Origin: Prostheceraeus crozeri
Lineage: Eukaryota; Platyhelminthes; Polycladida; Euryleptidae
Reading direction: 5' to 3'
NCBI GenBank assembly: GCA_907163375.1
Contig: CAJQUW010015371.1
Span: forward strand, 124,001 to 188,000
DNA: 64,000 nt
Position numbers and translations under genes: made by a program
Shown: in pieces, positions 22,756 through 35,373 of the stretch
Layout of the letters: each line of letters begins with the position of its first letter
Position numbering within the stretch: the stretch's first letter is position 1
The notes under the pieces: generated by a model
Told to the model about the DNA's origin: nothing
The model's input: the letters and a program-made list of their open reading frames with translations, nothing else
Database searches by the model: none

Positions 22756-23443
22756 ATAAGAAATGTGCGCTCCTGCCCCACCGAATTGTACTCTCCTGCC
22801 ACACGGACGAATATGAAATGTACGCCCCTGCCCCACAACTGTACGCTCCTGCCCCCATGTGCACTCCTGCCCCACGTATGAGCTTTCGCGGAATATGATT
22901 GTGCATTGATATGTACTGTTGTGAAAGAAGTTCTATGGCTGTCAGCGCCTCCAAATGCCTGGTCCGACGATTGCTGTAGGCCCTGGTCCCTTCAATTTTC
23001 GTATTTAGAGTTAGCTTTTGCGGAATATGATCGTGCTGTGATATGTACTGATATGAATGAAGATATGTGACAGTCAGAGCACCTCCAAATGCCTGGTCCG
23101 TCCATTGCTGTAGGCCCTCAATTTTCGTATTTAGAGTTAGCTTTTGCGGAATATGATCGTGCTGTGATATGTACTGATATGAATGAAGATATATGACAGT
23201 CAGAGAACCTCCAAATGCCTGGTCCGACGATCGATTGCTGTAGGCCCTCAATTTTCATATTTAGAGTTAGCTTTTGCGGAATATGATTGTGCTGTGATAT
23301 GTACTGATATGAATGAAGATATATGACAGTCAAAGCACCTCCAAATGCCTGGTCCGACGATTGTTGTAGGCCCTGGTCCCTTCATGTACAAGTGGGGCAG
23401 GAGAGTACAATTCTCGGTGGGGCAGGAGAGCACATTTCTTATT
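22756..23443. mobile_element. Inverted-repeat element with internal minisatellite, inserted in (TA)n
   Basis: The left end reads ATAAGAAATGTGCGCTCCTG, continuing CCCCACCGAATTGTACTCTCC. The complement of the right end reads TAAGAAATGTGCTCTCCTGC, continuing CCCACCGAGAATTGTACTCTCC. This is an inverted repeat of roughly 48 bp with few differences. Both ends abut TATATA tracts. The inside holds a short ~22-bp repeat of a gCtCCTGCCCCAc unit on the left (22,765-22,880) and about four copies of a ~130-bp unit. No coding potential is credible. The superfamily is unknown; such TIR-plus-minisatellite elements are usually non-autonomous DNA transposons. Confidence 0.7.
22880..23385. repeat. Minisatellite, about four units of 126-134 bp
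   Basis: The phrase CCTCCAAATGCCTGGTCCG recurs at 22,948, 23,082, 23,208 and 23,338, giving unit lengths of 134, 126 and 130 bp. Each unit also holds TTAGAGTTAGCTTTTGCGG and ATATGTACTGATATGAATGA. Because the units lack stops in one frame, they produce a 180-codon repetitive ORF on the minus strand that should not be read as a gene. Confidence 0.85.
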
Positions 23444-24138
23444 TATATATATATATATATATATGTCTGTGAAATACTTTGTATTGTACGCTTAATTCTA
23501 GGTGCGAAATTCATTGGTTAGAGTTAGCGAGACTTGAACTCTTTTCGTGTTGAAAATCTCTGTAATATCCATGATTGCTGTAACATAAGGTGGCCCCATC
23601 CCGAGCCTATCAACCATATACAACTCGATAGTTAATATAGATAAGAAAATATCACACACGAGCATGTACAGAAACTTATTCAGATACTTAATTACAACTC
23701 CAGAAGTTGCAGTTGTTAAACCTGCTAATGATTTTGCTAATGGCATTCGGTAAGAGCATCAGACTGTAGCTATAAGATAAAGATTTATTTAATCTAACAT
23801 GTCTGGTCTAATTCTAGTGCGTAATGCTGTAATAATATAAATGAATTTTATATTCACTGCTTCTACACTTAATTATCGTGAACATATAATGCTCAATCCT
23901 ACTTCTAATTACATTATTGTGTTCAACAGAAAAGTAGCATAAACTGCACTATCACAAAATGTCACATGCACTAAAAATCCGGCCGGATTTTTGCCAGGTT
24001 TGGAAAGAATCTGGCTCCGACCGAATTTAGAATAAAAGTCAAATTCCGATGCATCCCTTTTTGATGCATCAATTTTATCATAATTGGGATGCCAGAAAAG
24101 CGGCAATTACATGCACATATAGCTTTAATATGTGTAAC
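23444..24138. other. No gene seen; 3' flank of the LRR gene
   Basis: A (TA)n tract occupies 23,443-23,464. The stretch nearest 24,138 would contain the 3' untranslated region of the minus-strand LRR gene; I see no certain polyadenylation site. Confidence 0.4.
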
Positions 24139-25699
24139 TCACTTGGAATTCCTGTAATGGAATGTTCTCTTCATGAGCAGCTTCAGTACAAGATAACAAA
24201 CCATTATAACCATCACACCAGCTAGCAAGTAGAGAAGTTCCGGAAGTTTCAGCAGAGACTGGTTGATAACCACTTTGACCTGTCGCTTTGATTCCAACAT
24301 TTTATGCACAGTTCTCATCAAATGTGACTCTTCTGAAAGGCTAGTCGTACAATTTGATATATCGAATTTAGAAACTAAGCTACCTCTTTTATCAGGGGGA
24401 GAAAGACATGTATATTTATTCCAATTAGTAACAACTGCCGGCTTGCTACGGGCATACTTTATAAATTCTTGCATTGCACAAGTGCAATCAAATGGATTTT
24501 TCTGCAAGTCGAGCTTTGTCAAACTCGCTAAAGAGTCCCCCACAGAAGTGTTCAAAGCTCCATTGTCAAATACACGCAACTTGTTAGTCGACAAATCTAG
24601 TGAAAGTAAAGAACTAAGGCTCATAAACGTAGAACTCGGCCATCCAGTTATGAGATTCTTCGCGGCACTTAGCTGTTGAAGCGATGCTGGTAGATATGGC
24701 GGTAACGAAGTCATGTGGTTTCCATCAATTGCCAATTTTATGAGACTCTGAAACTTAGATAGATCAAATCCTATGGTTGAAAACCCGCACTTCCGCATAC
24801 TCAATAGTTGTAATGAGTTTTCAATCGATGAAAATCCTTTTGGATCAATCGAAGAGATCAAATTATCATCTAACTGTAGATTGCGCAGACGTCCATTGAC
24901 AAAAGATTTAAAAATTTGATCATCAATTTTTGTTATTCGATTCTTCCCTAAACTTAAGACCAACAGACTAGGAGCTCCATTTTGTACTAATCCATTTAAT
25001 GCAGCTGCAACTCCTCCTTCATCTAGCTGGTTATCATCAAGATTTAATGTCTCCAAAGTGGCACCTATGGGGCTTAGAGCAGCAGGGTCAATCTGAGATA
25101 TAGCATTGAGTTTCAAATCAAGACTGATGATAGTGCCAGGCAAATTGCTGAAATCGGTTGACGAAATTGCTCCTATACTATTGTGAGATAATACAACTGC
25201 TTGCAGTTGCTTGCAAACCTTGTAGCTATCTGGAAATGTTGCACTTGTTATTTTATTTCCATCTAAAACTATTTTTCGAAGACTAGCTATTTGAATGGCT
25301 GGAATTTTTGTCAGCTGATTGAAAGACAGGTATAGCTCCAAAAGATCCGGCAAACCACTAAGTGAAGTCAAATCCAAATCGTCTCCTAATTCATTTTGTA
25401 TCAGGAAAAGAGAAATTAGGTCCTTTAAGCCAGCAAACGCTAGCCCACTGAGCTTACTGATGGCATTGTGCCTCAAATCAATGTTATTAGTGCGATTTGC
25501 GCTGGAAAATGCATTATCCCCAACCTCAGTTATAGAATTCATACTGAGGTCGATGTTTTCAGTATATGATGGAAATTTTGTGGGTATTGCTGTCAATCCT
25601 TTGCCCTTGCAATCGACCTTCATCTTTTTGGCGTCGCATGTGCAGCTTTGAGGGCAATCATCACCCCTTACATTGAGGCAGAGGAAAACAATTACAAAC
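24139..25699 (-). CDS. Leucine-rich-repeat type I membrane protein, large last exon
   Basis: This is a host gene exon. A strong acceptor (CCCTTTTTTTCCAG) ends at 25,700, so the exon starts at 25,699. It first encodes a hydrophobic stretch FVIVFLCLNVRG, the tail of a signal peptide whose start lies in an upstream exon I could not find. An LRRNT cap with the pattern CPQSCTC follows. About 13 leucine-rich repeats of the LxxLxLxxNxI type come next, then an LRRCT cap (NPFDCTCAMQEFIKY...C...C, about 110 residues before the end). A transmembrane helix LLYLLAGVMVIMVCYLVL leads to a short basic tail KLLMKRTFHYRNSK and the stop at 24,139. The protein is therefore an extracellular LRR ectodomain anchored in the membrane with almost no cytoplasmic part. 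Adhesion or ligand binding is inferred from the class. The first in-frame Met (25,623) is internal and not the true start. Confidence 0.85.
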
Positions 25700-25980
25700 C
25701 TGGAAAAAAAGGGAAACTTTGGTTAACATTCTCATAAATGTGAGCTAAAATTTGACACAATTGTCCGTTTTTAGATAATATTTTCCACGAATCATACGTT
25801 CAAACATAGAGTAGGTAAATTAGGTAGAGTAGCAACTCGGCATTATCTAAATACCCCATGTGCCTGCAGTTTCGATTGTATTAAATGACTATTAAACTGG
25901 CTTCTTATAGAAGTAACTATTACTTTAATGCTCAGCCTTATTAACAAGAGTATTTTTTAAGCATAATCATGTCAGAAACT

Positions 25981-26430
25981 ACCTGCCGCTTCCGGATCTT
26001 CATCGTGTGTGACACGAGCTTGGTTCCTCGGTAGTTACTAGTCTTGCATGTAACCGCTGTTCTTGCAAATTGCTGTAAGGGTGCTCTTTCTCCATTCCTC
26101 AGGCATTCGTTCGTTTGCAAGGATATTATTCATGATACGATTCAGTACCTTCAACCCCATTTCTCCATAGATTTTCCATGCCTCAGCAAGGATGTTGTCC
26201 GGTCCTACTGATTTCCCGTTTTCCATCTCACTCAGAGCATCTTCGAATTCCTCTAGTGAATTTTTTTCCACCTCTCCTTCCTCAATTGCCTCAGCCACTT
26301 TTGTCATTCTTGGATTTTTACTGTTCATGACCTGTCCGAAGTAGCCTTTCCATCTTTCATTCACTTCTGCGTCGTCTGAGAATTTTCCGTCGGTGTCTTT
26401 TGTTTCTTTGGCTTGGTGGACATCCATCAA
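25981..26430 (-). mobile_element. LINE reverse-transcriptase fragment
   Basis: On the minus strand the sequence reads as the region just before and into a LINE reverse transcriptase: EVNERWKGYFGQVMNS, MENGKSVGPDNILAEAWK, MPEEWRKSTLTAICKNSG and, further on, NYRGTKLVSHTMKI. These are the finger motifs of non-LTR retrotransposon RTs, in the style of RTE-like clades. Only about 450 bp survive, with a stop and frame change near 26,035. It lies just upstream of the LRR exon on the same strand and is not part of that gene. Confidence 0.8.
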
Positions 26431-29349
26431 TTATCTGTGTTACTGTTTAGCTACTCTGCTAGCAAATGTTGAATAATTCTGTATAAACCTACGGGCTATG
26501 TGCTAACTTAACAATAGGTTAATCTAACAATTACAAAGTATGTAAAATTAGAAACCGAACCTCCAGTTGCAGACTTAACATGGGTTGAATTAAATATTCA
26601 TCCTGTAAAAGCAGTCAGGGGCATGTCGCCCAATTGCCTTTGACATGACATTACTCACACGCTACAAATAATCAGATTCAATACTACTAGAATACGTGAT
26701 CAAAAGATCAGTATCGAAGGAGGCCTCTGCGCCTCTAATTGGTTTATGTCTGTTTTCACCTATAGACACACAGGTAAAAGGCTTTTAAGCACTGTTGGAT
26801 ATGAGGACACCATGGCGACATTCATCACATTCATCTCAGTCTATCTCAAAGCAAAGCAAAGCATACATTAAAGTCCAGAGCAAACGCATGTCCTTAAGCT
26901 TTAATTACTTCGCTTTGTTTTGCTCGCTGTGTGGCAGTCCACAACTGGTGCAATGATGACTTTAGCCTTTATTTTCTGCAAATCGCTTTGGTCGGAAACG
27001 CATGGAAAGGCTCGCAGATTTCTTGCAGACTACACCATTCAGCTTCTTACGATTTTATTCAAATTTTTGACAGCAGAATATTACCTTGACCTGAAGATAT
27101 TTGTGAATTGCAATGAATTCCGTTGAGTTGCTTAATTGAAAAATTTAATGGTAGGCTACGGTTTACATCTCTCTAGTAGCCGACTCATATAAATCTTAAA
27201 ATCCGATGCATGAAAAAGTGCATCAAAATCATCAGAAATGCATGAAATTAATGATTTCTACAATTAAAGCCACGTGGTTGATCAAAATGTGATCAGAAAT
27301 TAGCTTTAGCCGATAAAATTTTACGGTGTAGGCCTGAATCAATCGAAGTCAAGAAGTTACAAGTAAATTTGATCTAGATAAAAAATCCGATCTGATGTTT
27401 TTGTTGATGTGTAGTATTGCGAGAAAAAGAGATAGCATTTTCATGCCCTACTTGAGCCAGGGTTCAGGAGTCGCCACTGATTATACCTTCACTCATTTTC
27501 ATCTTGAAAAGTGAAAATCAGATCGAAGATATATTGTCTTGGCATTTTATCGACTTTTGATTTATCAGTCCATCGATCAATATGTAACATAATGTTTTCG
27601 GCTTCAGTTGATATGCCAGTGTTGTCAACATTTTGATGCATAATCGACAACTGATCCGATATTTTCGGAAAAAATGAATTGGAGTGTGTACCCGTTTCTT
27701 CAGAAATGTAGAAAGAAATAAGATTCCTTGTCTATAGATACTCATAATTAAAAATATGCATAGCAAATGCGCAATAATGAGTCAATTGCTTATGAATGAC
27801 AGGGTGAAGACCCTGAGAGTGTGATTCTCCTTCTTTTTTAGTTTTCAATATTTTTGTGCATTACCGTTTGCTGAAATTATTTAGATAATGCAATATACCT
27901 GGTATATTCAAAGGAATTGTTTTTGTTCTTTAAATCATGCCATCCATTTTTTGTACTTCACCTTCTTACTCAGAAGATGAGATTTCATAAGAATTTGACA
28001 ATTAAAAGCATAATATAAGAATTATATGTATTATCATTAAGCATCGCATTCCGCTCGTTCACCTTCAATTTTTTTATTATAGTTAGAAAAGGAATTTGAA
28101 ATTAATTTGTCGATTTGTCGGTTGGCACAATATTATTTCTAGCGTTGTCGTACACTTGCATGGAAACCTTTGCATAAAAAAATACTTGACATGATGCACA
28201 CTATTTCGTGGACATTTAGGATCTGCTCTGACAGATGCCTTGATGAAGACGTATTCATTACTCTTCTCCGGACAACTATTGCATAACCCAAGCGCATGTC
28301 AAAACATGATCTTCACACAATTGGACGAAAAATGAACGCTGACTGTTTTTCACTATAAATGCAACTTAAAATTTGTTCATCTCAGAAGTGTCTCACTTCC
28401 ACATTTTAATCTTTAAAATTGAAACAGAGAAATTCCAGACGATTCTTTCGTCCTAAGAAACGATGGCAGCGTTGATTTTGTACTTTGATATTTCTTCACA
28501 TTTATCACACAATATAACATAACAGTATGACAGGATCATTTTCGAATACTCATCTGGTAGATGGTGAGAACTTCTATCTGAAGATAGGGATACATGCATG
28601 TAGGCAAATCTCTGCACTAGAAGGACACGTCAATGACAAGCATGATAGGCTAACACACTTAACACATTATGAAGAATTAATCAAATACCATAAATACTCT
28701 CTGAGAAATTCCCAATAGCACAAAATGTCCACAATCGATATATCTGCTCTATTTGAGGACTTTCCACGGGCTAAAATTAATACACATTGAAATATTCATT
28801 GAATGAGATGACTTCCCTGAGAACAAAAATAGTTATAGTAATAGTCATTGTATTTGTGGGAAATGTCACGAACGTGAGCTGTTCGTTACAACCGCTGTAT
28901 CAACACAGCCTCTATGCGGAATTTTGTTGAAATGGTACCTGTAAGTTACTACAACATGTAGTGCACGTTATTGACACGCAATTTCAATTATGTAGCATCC
29001 AAAAACATATAGTTAATATAGATGGATGTGTTTATTAGAAATATATAATTAATTACTGTTCAATGCTCACAATGGCAATGCTTGAAAATAGCTAACACTT
29101 AATCGAAAGTTAACAATAATTGCTCAGTCAAATAGATCAAAATCCAATCAATGTTTATTGCCAAAGTTTGAATTGATGCTGATAGTCTGGCAGCCAGAAC
29201 GAAATTCTGAAGGGAATGAGACCGAAAATGAGACTTTCACAGAATGATGTACACCCTATGCCTACTACAAATCTGCGCGTCTACCGAGTTCTAGCTAGTT
29301 CCTCTTCTTATCAGATAGGATCAGCGAAAAACACATGTTAATCAAATGG
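26431..29349. other. No gene seen
   Basis: There is no supported exon, RNA gene or bounded repeat. The missing 5' exon of the LRR gene may be here, but I cannot identify it. Confidence 0.4.
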
Positions 29350-31041
29350 GACGCGGATTGCAGTTTTTCGCAAAAATGAAATTTTCTTTGTTTTATCTTC
29401 AGAACTGAAATGTTTTGACATGTAATGTCTTCAGGTCATTTCTTATCATGTTCATGAAAATTTATAGATGAAGTTGGACACATTTAGATTTGGCAAGCCT
29501 CTTACTGTCGGAAAATACCAACATGTTGGCCCACTTTATATGGAGCGGGATGTCATGGGCCACAGGGAGCTACCCCCCTCGCGCCCTGTGTCCAAGCTGT
29601 CCAATCTGAAAATCAATTTTCGAGCATATGTGAACGAAAACATTATAAATATATGGTGTTTCTGACTAAGCAATCCCGTTTTTCTAACTTTTTACCCGAA
29701 ATAAGGTTTTTACGAAAATTTGAACGCTATTCTTGTATGTTTTTTTCCTGAGCAAGTCATGCTTCAGCACCAATTGAGATGTTGGTTGTGAGATGCATCA
29801 TGGCTTATCATCTTCAAAAAAACAAAAGCGTTTGGGTGGAGTATATTGCACATTTTTCAGCAACAGTTGATTTTGTAGGCATACTTATGGTGGGGAGTTA
29901 TGGGCCACCGAAGTTGGGGTGTTATGAGCCACCCCACAATTCACCGCAATACCTTAAAAGTCGCCAGAAAAATTGTTTTTCATTTTACTCAAGCGCAGAC
30001 ATAGCCAGCAGGAAAATACGCTACAGTACGTTGTTGTGAAAGGTTGCTGAAAGATTGAACAATGTAAGCAACAAGAGGCCTAACAAGTCGAGAAATCGGT
30101 GGGTGAAAAAGTGATAGGAGTAATAAGCCTAGTTCGTATTTGTAGAAGGCTGTGCCTACGGTATGTTATCTCACGTAATTTCTTGGAGAGGTGTCTCAAC
30201 GCAATTACGTGGATTGCCATCTCAAGCTGCAATATTGTTTCATGTCAGTGTTTTTACAGCATGTCTACATCTAGAAAGGTTGCAAACTAATATTCAGAAA
30301 TTGGGGTAGATAACCAGATAGAACGATTATGATTGGGCTTTAAACAGTTTACCCACCGTTTGGAATTAATAAATCTATCTTTGTTGATTTACGGCTCTCA
30401 CGCTGATTATTCCCAATCATATATTTGATTATCATGCCTTTGCAAAGAAAGAAGACTTATTTATTGTCAAAATTTAAGTTATGCGGGTTATCCACCTATC
30501 TTAAACGGTTGACCGGTCAATCAATTATGTTGATAGCTCTTATGGGTAGGGAGCATCTTAAATTTGACTGTTGTGGAACGTTATTGAATTGATGTCGCAT
30601 TTTTACAAATATTAATGGATGGTCCATAACACCCCAGCTGGTGGCCCATAACATCCCCAAACTTTTGAAAATGGCAAATTCGTCTCTATTCAAGAAATTT
30701 CCTCTACAGTGAAGTGAAACAGGTATTATGGGAAAATAACATACGGAACCTTGCGTCTGTGTCCATAGCTAGTGATTAGGCTATAAAAGTTGATCCTAGA
30801 GCGGAATTAGTGGTCTCTATAAGCCTTTAAACTCAGGTGGCCCATAGCACCCCGCTTTCCCTACATTGAAGCACATTCTCGCATGCATCGCCAATCAGAA
30901 GCATGATAATATTGCGTATATGATAGGAAATGACCTAGAAGACGTATCATGCCGAAAATTATGCCTCTACACTTAATACTTTTCAGTTGATAAAAGAAAA
31001 CAAAGAAAATTTCAATTTTGCGAGAAACTGCAATCTGCGTC
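29350..31041. mobile_element. Long inverted-repeat element of about 1.7 kb, unassigned
   Basis: The left end GACGCGGATTGCAGTTTTTC, continuing GCAAAAATGAAATTTTCTTTG, matches the complement of the right end GACGCAGATTGCAGTTTCTC, continuing GCAAAATTGAAATTTTCTTTG. Weaker inverted similarity continues inward for some 200 bp, including GGTCATTTCTTATCAT and a G-rich CGGGATGTCATGGGCCAC block on each side. The motif GGTGGCCCATAACACC, in either orientation, occurs about six times. No ORF looks like a transposase, and no target duplication is obvious. It could be a foldback or MITE-like DNA transposon. Confidence 0.6.
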
Positions 31042-34000
31042 TGCACTATGACCATAAGCCTAATTTAGAAGCAATATGAGACCTTGTGATACTAGTAGTG
31101 TCAGCAAGATGCTTAGATTGAGATGTATTGATAATGGGATGAATTGTTCTTCAGGCTGCCGATATGCAAGCCTGCTTAAATCATAAAATTTTAATTGTCA
31201 TCGTCATCAAACCACCAGATCTCTGTAAGTTAAGTTGACAACCATAAATCTCTGTGAAAGTTAATAATCATTCTCTACTAAAGTAGATTTCTTTAGAATC
31301 ACATATTTTAACGCTAGAGAACAGCTAATAATGCGACATTGTGATATTACCATCATTGGGAGACTGTGTGAATGTGTGAATTCCCTGAAACCTTTGTTAT
31401 GCAGAAAATAATTTAGTGATGAAGACGTATTCTTTTAACTCGTATTGGCTACAGCTCAGTAACCTAAGAGTTCTGTCCAGTGTTCTACGAGATCTTTGAT
31501 ACGGTTCTTAATTCGTATCTGTGTTGGGGTGGGAACTTAAAAGCGTGTCAGTCGTGTTTTATGTGCAGTTCATCATGTTGATGACACGACTTTTAACTAT
31601 ATGTAAAAGATTTTAACACAGAAGAATACATGTACATTAAAATTCATTTTCTTTAAAGTTGAAGTTTTACCTCCCTAATGAAATATAAAAACAAAGGTTG
31701 GAATCACCCACACTTCTATTCCCTCCCTTCAATCAGTCTTTGGTGTCGTCCTTCTTCAATTGCCACTCTCTCGTCGCATTGGATCACCTGGATACATGAC
31801 ATTTGAGCTCACCTTTCTTATCACCCCTTGTGATCCCACGTTATGATTTGAATTTCACATTTGCTAATTTTATTTATGAATCAAGCGCCGTTTTCTCGCG
31901 AAGAAGGCGCTTGGAAATATATATTTTATTGCAAGTAGTCGCTAAATAATTCATACACCAGTCAGTTTAACTTGGATAGCATCCAAGCTAATGTTCTACA
32001 TCTGTCGGATACTTTCTTGCAGCTCGATACGACGTCTTCGGCCAAAAAGCAGAAACAAGCACGATTTATGGCGCTAGCACAAAATGAACGCTACGGACGT
32101 CTGAGAAGTGAGTATCAGTGCTGCAAATCATAATCCGAAACAGCCTAAATTAACTATCAACTTTCATTCGTGACAGCTCAAAGCAGAGCTAAACTATCCA
32201 AGTTTGTAGTAATTTTATGTTCACTAACATCATAAATGGAATGAGTGTAATAATGCCTCCAGACGAACCCGAGTAAGGAAAGTCGATGTAAATTCGAACC
32301 AGGGGTCTCGCATTAGACGACATACGGGTACGGTATGTGATTGAGAGGCAATGTCCTTGTGTTGCTATCTATTTGAGTCAGTCTATATTTATCAAGTTAA
32401 AGATAATTCACACGTATCGTAATTCGTGGTAAAGATGCAAACATTGATTAATTAATTCAAGATTGATTTATTATGTGAAAATTACTATTATGTATATATT
32501 TCAATAACATTTCACTTGAAATATACGTACATCCTCAGTCAAAGCAAGCTAATTTCAGCTGAAAAAAGTATTTTACAAGATATCCTAATTTATTCATCCC
32601 AACAAAACAGATGAAATTGTAGTCACGGATTACTGTAATTGACCAGTGCAGCAAAATGTCAGGAAGCAACAGTAACTGAGTGAGTGATGCATGAGTGTAA
32701 CGTTGAAAGCCCTTGTAGAATCAAGCATTTACAAATTTCCAGTCTAGTCATTGTTCGGATAAAATTATGCACTTTCGTAAATATAAAATGAAGATATTTA
32801 CTTACTGAACAACTAGAAATCTTTTCAACATCTCGATATCTGAAAAATAAACATGAATCTTCATTATAAATTTATTTCACACATAGCATCAGTCATATAC
32901 TTCTTGGAAACACAGTCAATAAACGTGTGAAAGCAAAAACTGTGAATTAGGCCGATATATGAAGAGTTCAAACATTTGTTCTTGTGGATTGTTACACGTA
33001 TAAAGCTTTAATCAGTTTTGATTGTTGCTAAATATGCATAGGCCTGCCAGGTCTGCAACGAGCTGGGCTTCACCAGGCTTTGCCACCCCTGTTAAAAATC
33101 CTTCTTAACTTCCAGGGTTTTACCCCCTCTCAAAGCTTCATTGATTGAACTTAGTGAAATCGTTTGCTTTCAAATAGACATAAACTTGTAAAGCGATTAA
33201 AATGGAATATATTCCCATATTTATGAAAAGAAAATTGTAAGATGGGTAAGTAATACACATGTAAATACTCTCTTCCTTCCATAAGATTAGTGAATTCGAT
33301 ATAGTATGTATACAGAGCTTTAGTATTGTATGTAATGTCATCCCTTTATTTCTATTTGTTGCATCTTACAATATAGGCCAACATCTTGCATCCCATTCAT
33401 TATTACACTTAAAATAATCGCATTGTTCTTAATATAGGTCCTTCAACTTTGCTCTTAAACTCGTAGTTGTTCAATTTCATGATTTTTCTGCAGTGTGACA
33501 ATCATGAATTGTGTTCTCAGTTATATATTTTCTGTTACATATGTCATGAAAATTCGTCTGTCAGTCTTCAGTCTCGCTGTGCATCAGATGCAGGGCTGGT
33601 TGAAACATGTTTTCGACCTGTTTGGCCATACCTGATACGATTTACTTGATGATTTTTTGTGCGTAATCGCTCCTTACACGTAAAGAGTGAAAAAATGTCC
33701 TCTTAAAAAATATTTGAAGTTCGGACAGACTTTCGCTTGAAAGTGGATAAAATATAATACATAGCAAAATTTATCAGATTGCCTGTCCACGTCGTGCACT
33801 AATATCAATGCCATCAAATGCCGCGGCCTCATTTTCCAATTTTCATACATTAAAGTTTACACAGAAATTCACAAAAACATTTATGCTTGTACCGTTATTT
33901 AGAGGAGATAAACGATGATGAGTTATAGGCGAGTTTCAAGATTAACATTGTTATGTTGCTGCTACTGTCGGATAGCGTTTCAATGCATCCGATTTGGTTG

Positions 34001-34290
34001 CAGACCTGCTAACTTTCTGGAGGATCCGGATAGTTGCGAGTATCGATGGTCACCAAGAGGGTACACCGCGACTACAAAGAATTCAAAACTTTATATATTC
34101 CCCTTAATCGCTGATTTAATGAAGTCATATCCTTCATTTTTTGCCTAATGGATAAGCTGAGCTTTCATTTCACATGGATGGACCACTCATTCACAAATTG
34201 ATGTACTGTTTCAAATATTCGTGCCATCCTCTCCCGCTCCATGATGCCATTTCTGTGAGAATCTTCCTTTCTGTGCCATTCTTCTTCTAG
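31042..34290. other. Mostly no gene seen; one exon-like segment at 32,023-32,107
   Basis: Apart from the exon-like segment listed separately, only weak open frames occur (33,467-33,649 and 33,915-34,148). The second has an acceptor-like TTTGGTTGCAG at about 34,002, but I cannot choose a frame. Confidence 0.4.
32023..32107 (+). CDS. Candidate internal exon of an unnamed host gene
   Basis: An 85-bp segment is bounded by an acceptor (ACTTTCTTGCAG) and a near-ideal donor (AGAA/GTGAGT). It is more GC-rich than its surroundings and is open in a frame reading KKQKQARFMALAQNERYGR. The peptide is basic and helical; I do not recognise it. It could belong to the gene whose exons begin at 34,291, but the phases of the missing exons between cannot be tested here. 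Confidence 0.4.
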
Positions 34291-35373
34291 AGATTCGATA
34301 GTTGAAAAAGATAGCCAAATGCGAACTTCGTTCTTTGGAATAGTTAGTGCTAATTGCACGACCTATAAAAATGCAGCACAAATTCAACTCTGTAAATCAT
34401 GTTCGAAGCCATTCTACATAACTGATGACGACATCTTCAAGCCTTCTATTACTATTCATAAACAGGTCGATGATGTCATCCTGTGATCCCACTACTACCT
34501 TCTCAAGCCTCGAATTTTAGCTTCCGGCCGTCTTCACAATGTTCTGCGAATGAGTTCTGTGATGCACTTAGGAGAAAACAACACTTCGAAATGAAGACGT
34601 GAGCCTTCGACAATCAGGACAGACAAAATGTGGATCAAAGACCATGCGATAATTAGTCCTGTTTTTTTTTAATGGTGCGAGGTAGCAAGACAGAAAACCA
34701 ATTTACTCACCTTAAAATAGGAAATATGAAAAACCGTCAAACTGATAGATTATTGACATCGCAATTAATGAAGCATTATATAGTTCTACACAGCTGACTC
34801 CTTCTTTTCCAAGAATATCTTATTTAAAAATTTACAATATTATATTTACTTTAATTAAACGCATGCAACAATAATGTGTAGTCTAACAGTTTCCCCTTTC
34901 CATCTATACAAACTCTCCTGGATTGGATGCCATAGAGCATGATGTATCTAATGAAGACTCTGCTCCAATGAACAGGGACAATGTGAACTACCCACATTTT
35001 CTGCAACTCATGAAAACTATCCACGGAGTTCTGCTTCGTTTCCGAATGAAGAATGAACAATAGCTGTTCGTGATGGTAGTTTCAGTCGCCGATCACGGAA
35101 AGACACAGATCATGACACAGATATATGTCAGTTTTTCTAGATCTTGTATAAAAAAAGAAAAAATTACGAAATGACCCGAAATGTGTATTTACAACAGTTA
35201 CAGTCGGTTGCAGTCAAGTTACAGGTTCTTGTTGCTAGACGACATCTTGCACCCTGTGTTTCTGTGTCTTCAATCTTTTCAAACTGATTTCGACAAGCAC
35301 ACAATGACACTAGCCATAAAAGGACAACAAAATTTACAATGCAGTGTTGGCTTGTTTTATTTGCAGCTAAAGA
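34291..35373 (+). CDS. Unnamed host gene, candidate upstream exons (three)
   Basis: Three segments look coding on the plus strand. (1) 34,291 to about 34,483, after the acceptor CCATTCTTCTTCTAG, encodes SQMRTSFFGIVSANCTTYKN and CKSCSKPFYITDDD, a Cys-rich zinc-finger-like stretch, and is open until a TGA at 34,484; a donor inside it is not clear. (2) 34,890-35,060, after the acceptor GTCTAACAG, encodes SPGLDAIEHDVSNED and NYPHFLQLMKTIHGVLLRFR and stops at TAG 35,061. (3) 35,214 to about 35,373, after the acceptor GTCGGTTGCAG, encodes YRFLLLDDILHPVFLCLQSF, with a possible donor AAAGA/GTAGGG. Codon use and peptide composition look real. The in-frame stops without good donors mean this may be two genes, a wrong boundary choice or a decaying gene. 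Confidence 0.45.

Noticed and set aside
22709-23333. Long minus-strand ORFs with internal amino-acid repeats, which look like a repeat protein
   Set aside because: They are translations of the ~130-bp minisatellite units inside an inverted-repeat element; the DNA, not the protein, is what repeats, and the unit lengths are not all multiples of three.
25981-26005. A short ATG-initiated minus-strand segment followed by GTAG, as the missing first exon of the LRR gene
   Set aside because: The phase does not fit the acceptor at 25,700 and the peptide is part of the LINE reverse-transcriptase fragment.
32290-32360. Possible tRNA or SINE (ATTCGAACC resembling a B box)
   Set aside because: No A box at the right distance and no cloverleaf arms can be drawn.
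34165-34359. Minus-strand ORF of 64 codons preceded by an acceptor-like sequence
   Set aside because: It overlaps the plus-strand exon at 34,291, whose peptide with a CKSCSKPF motif and continuing frame is the more convincing reading.
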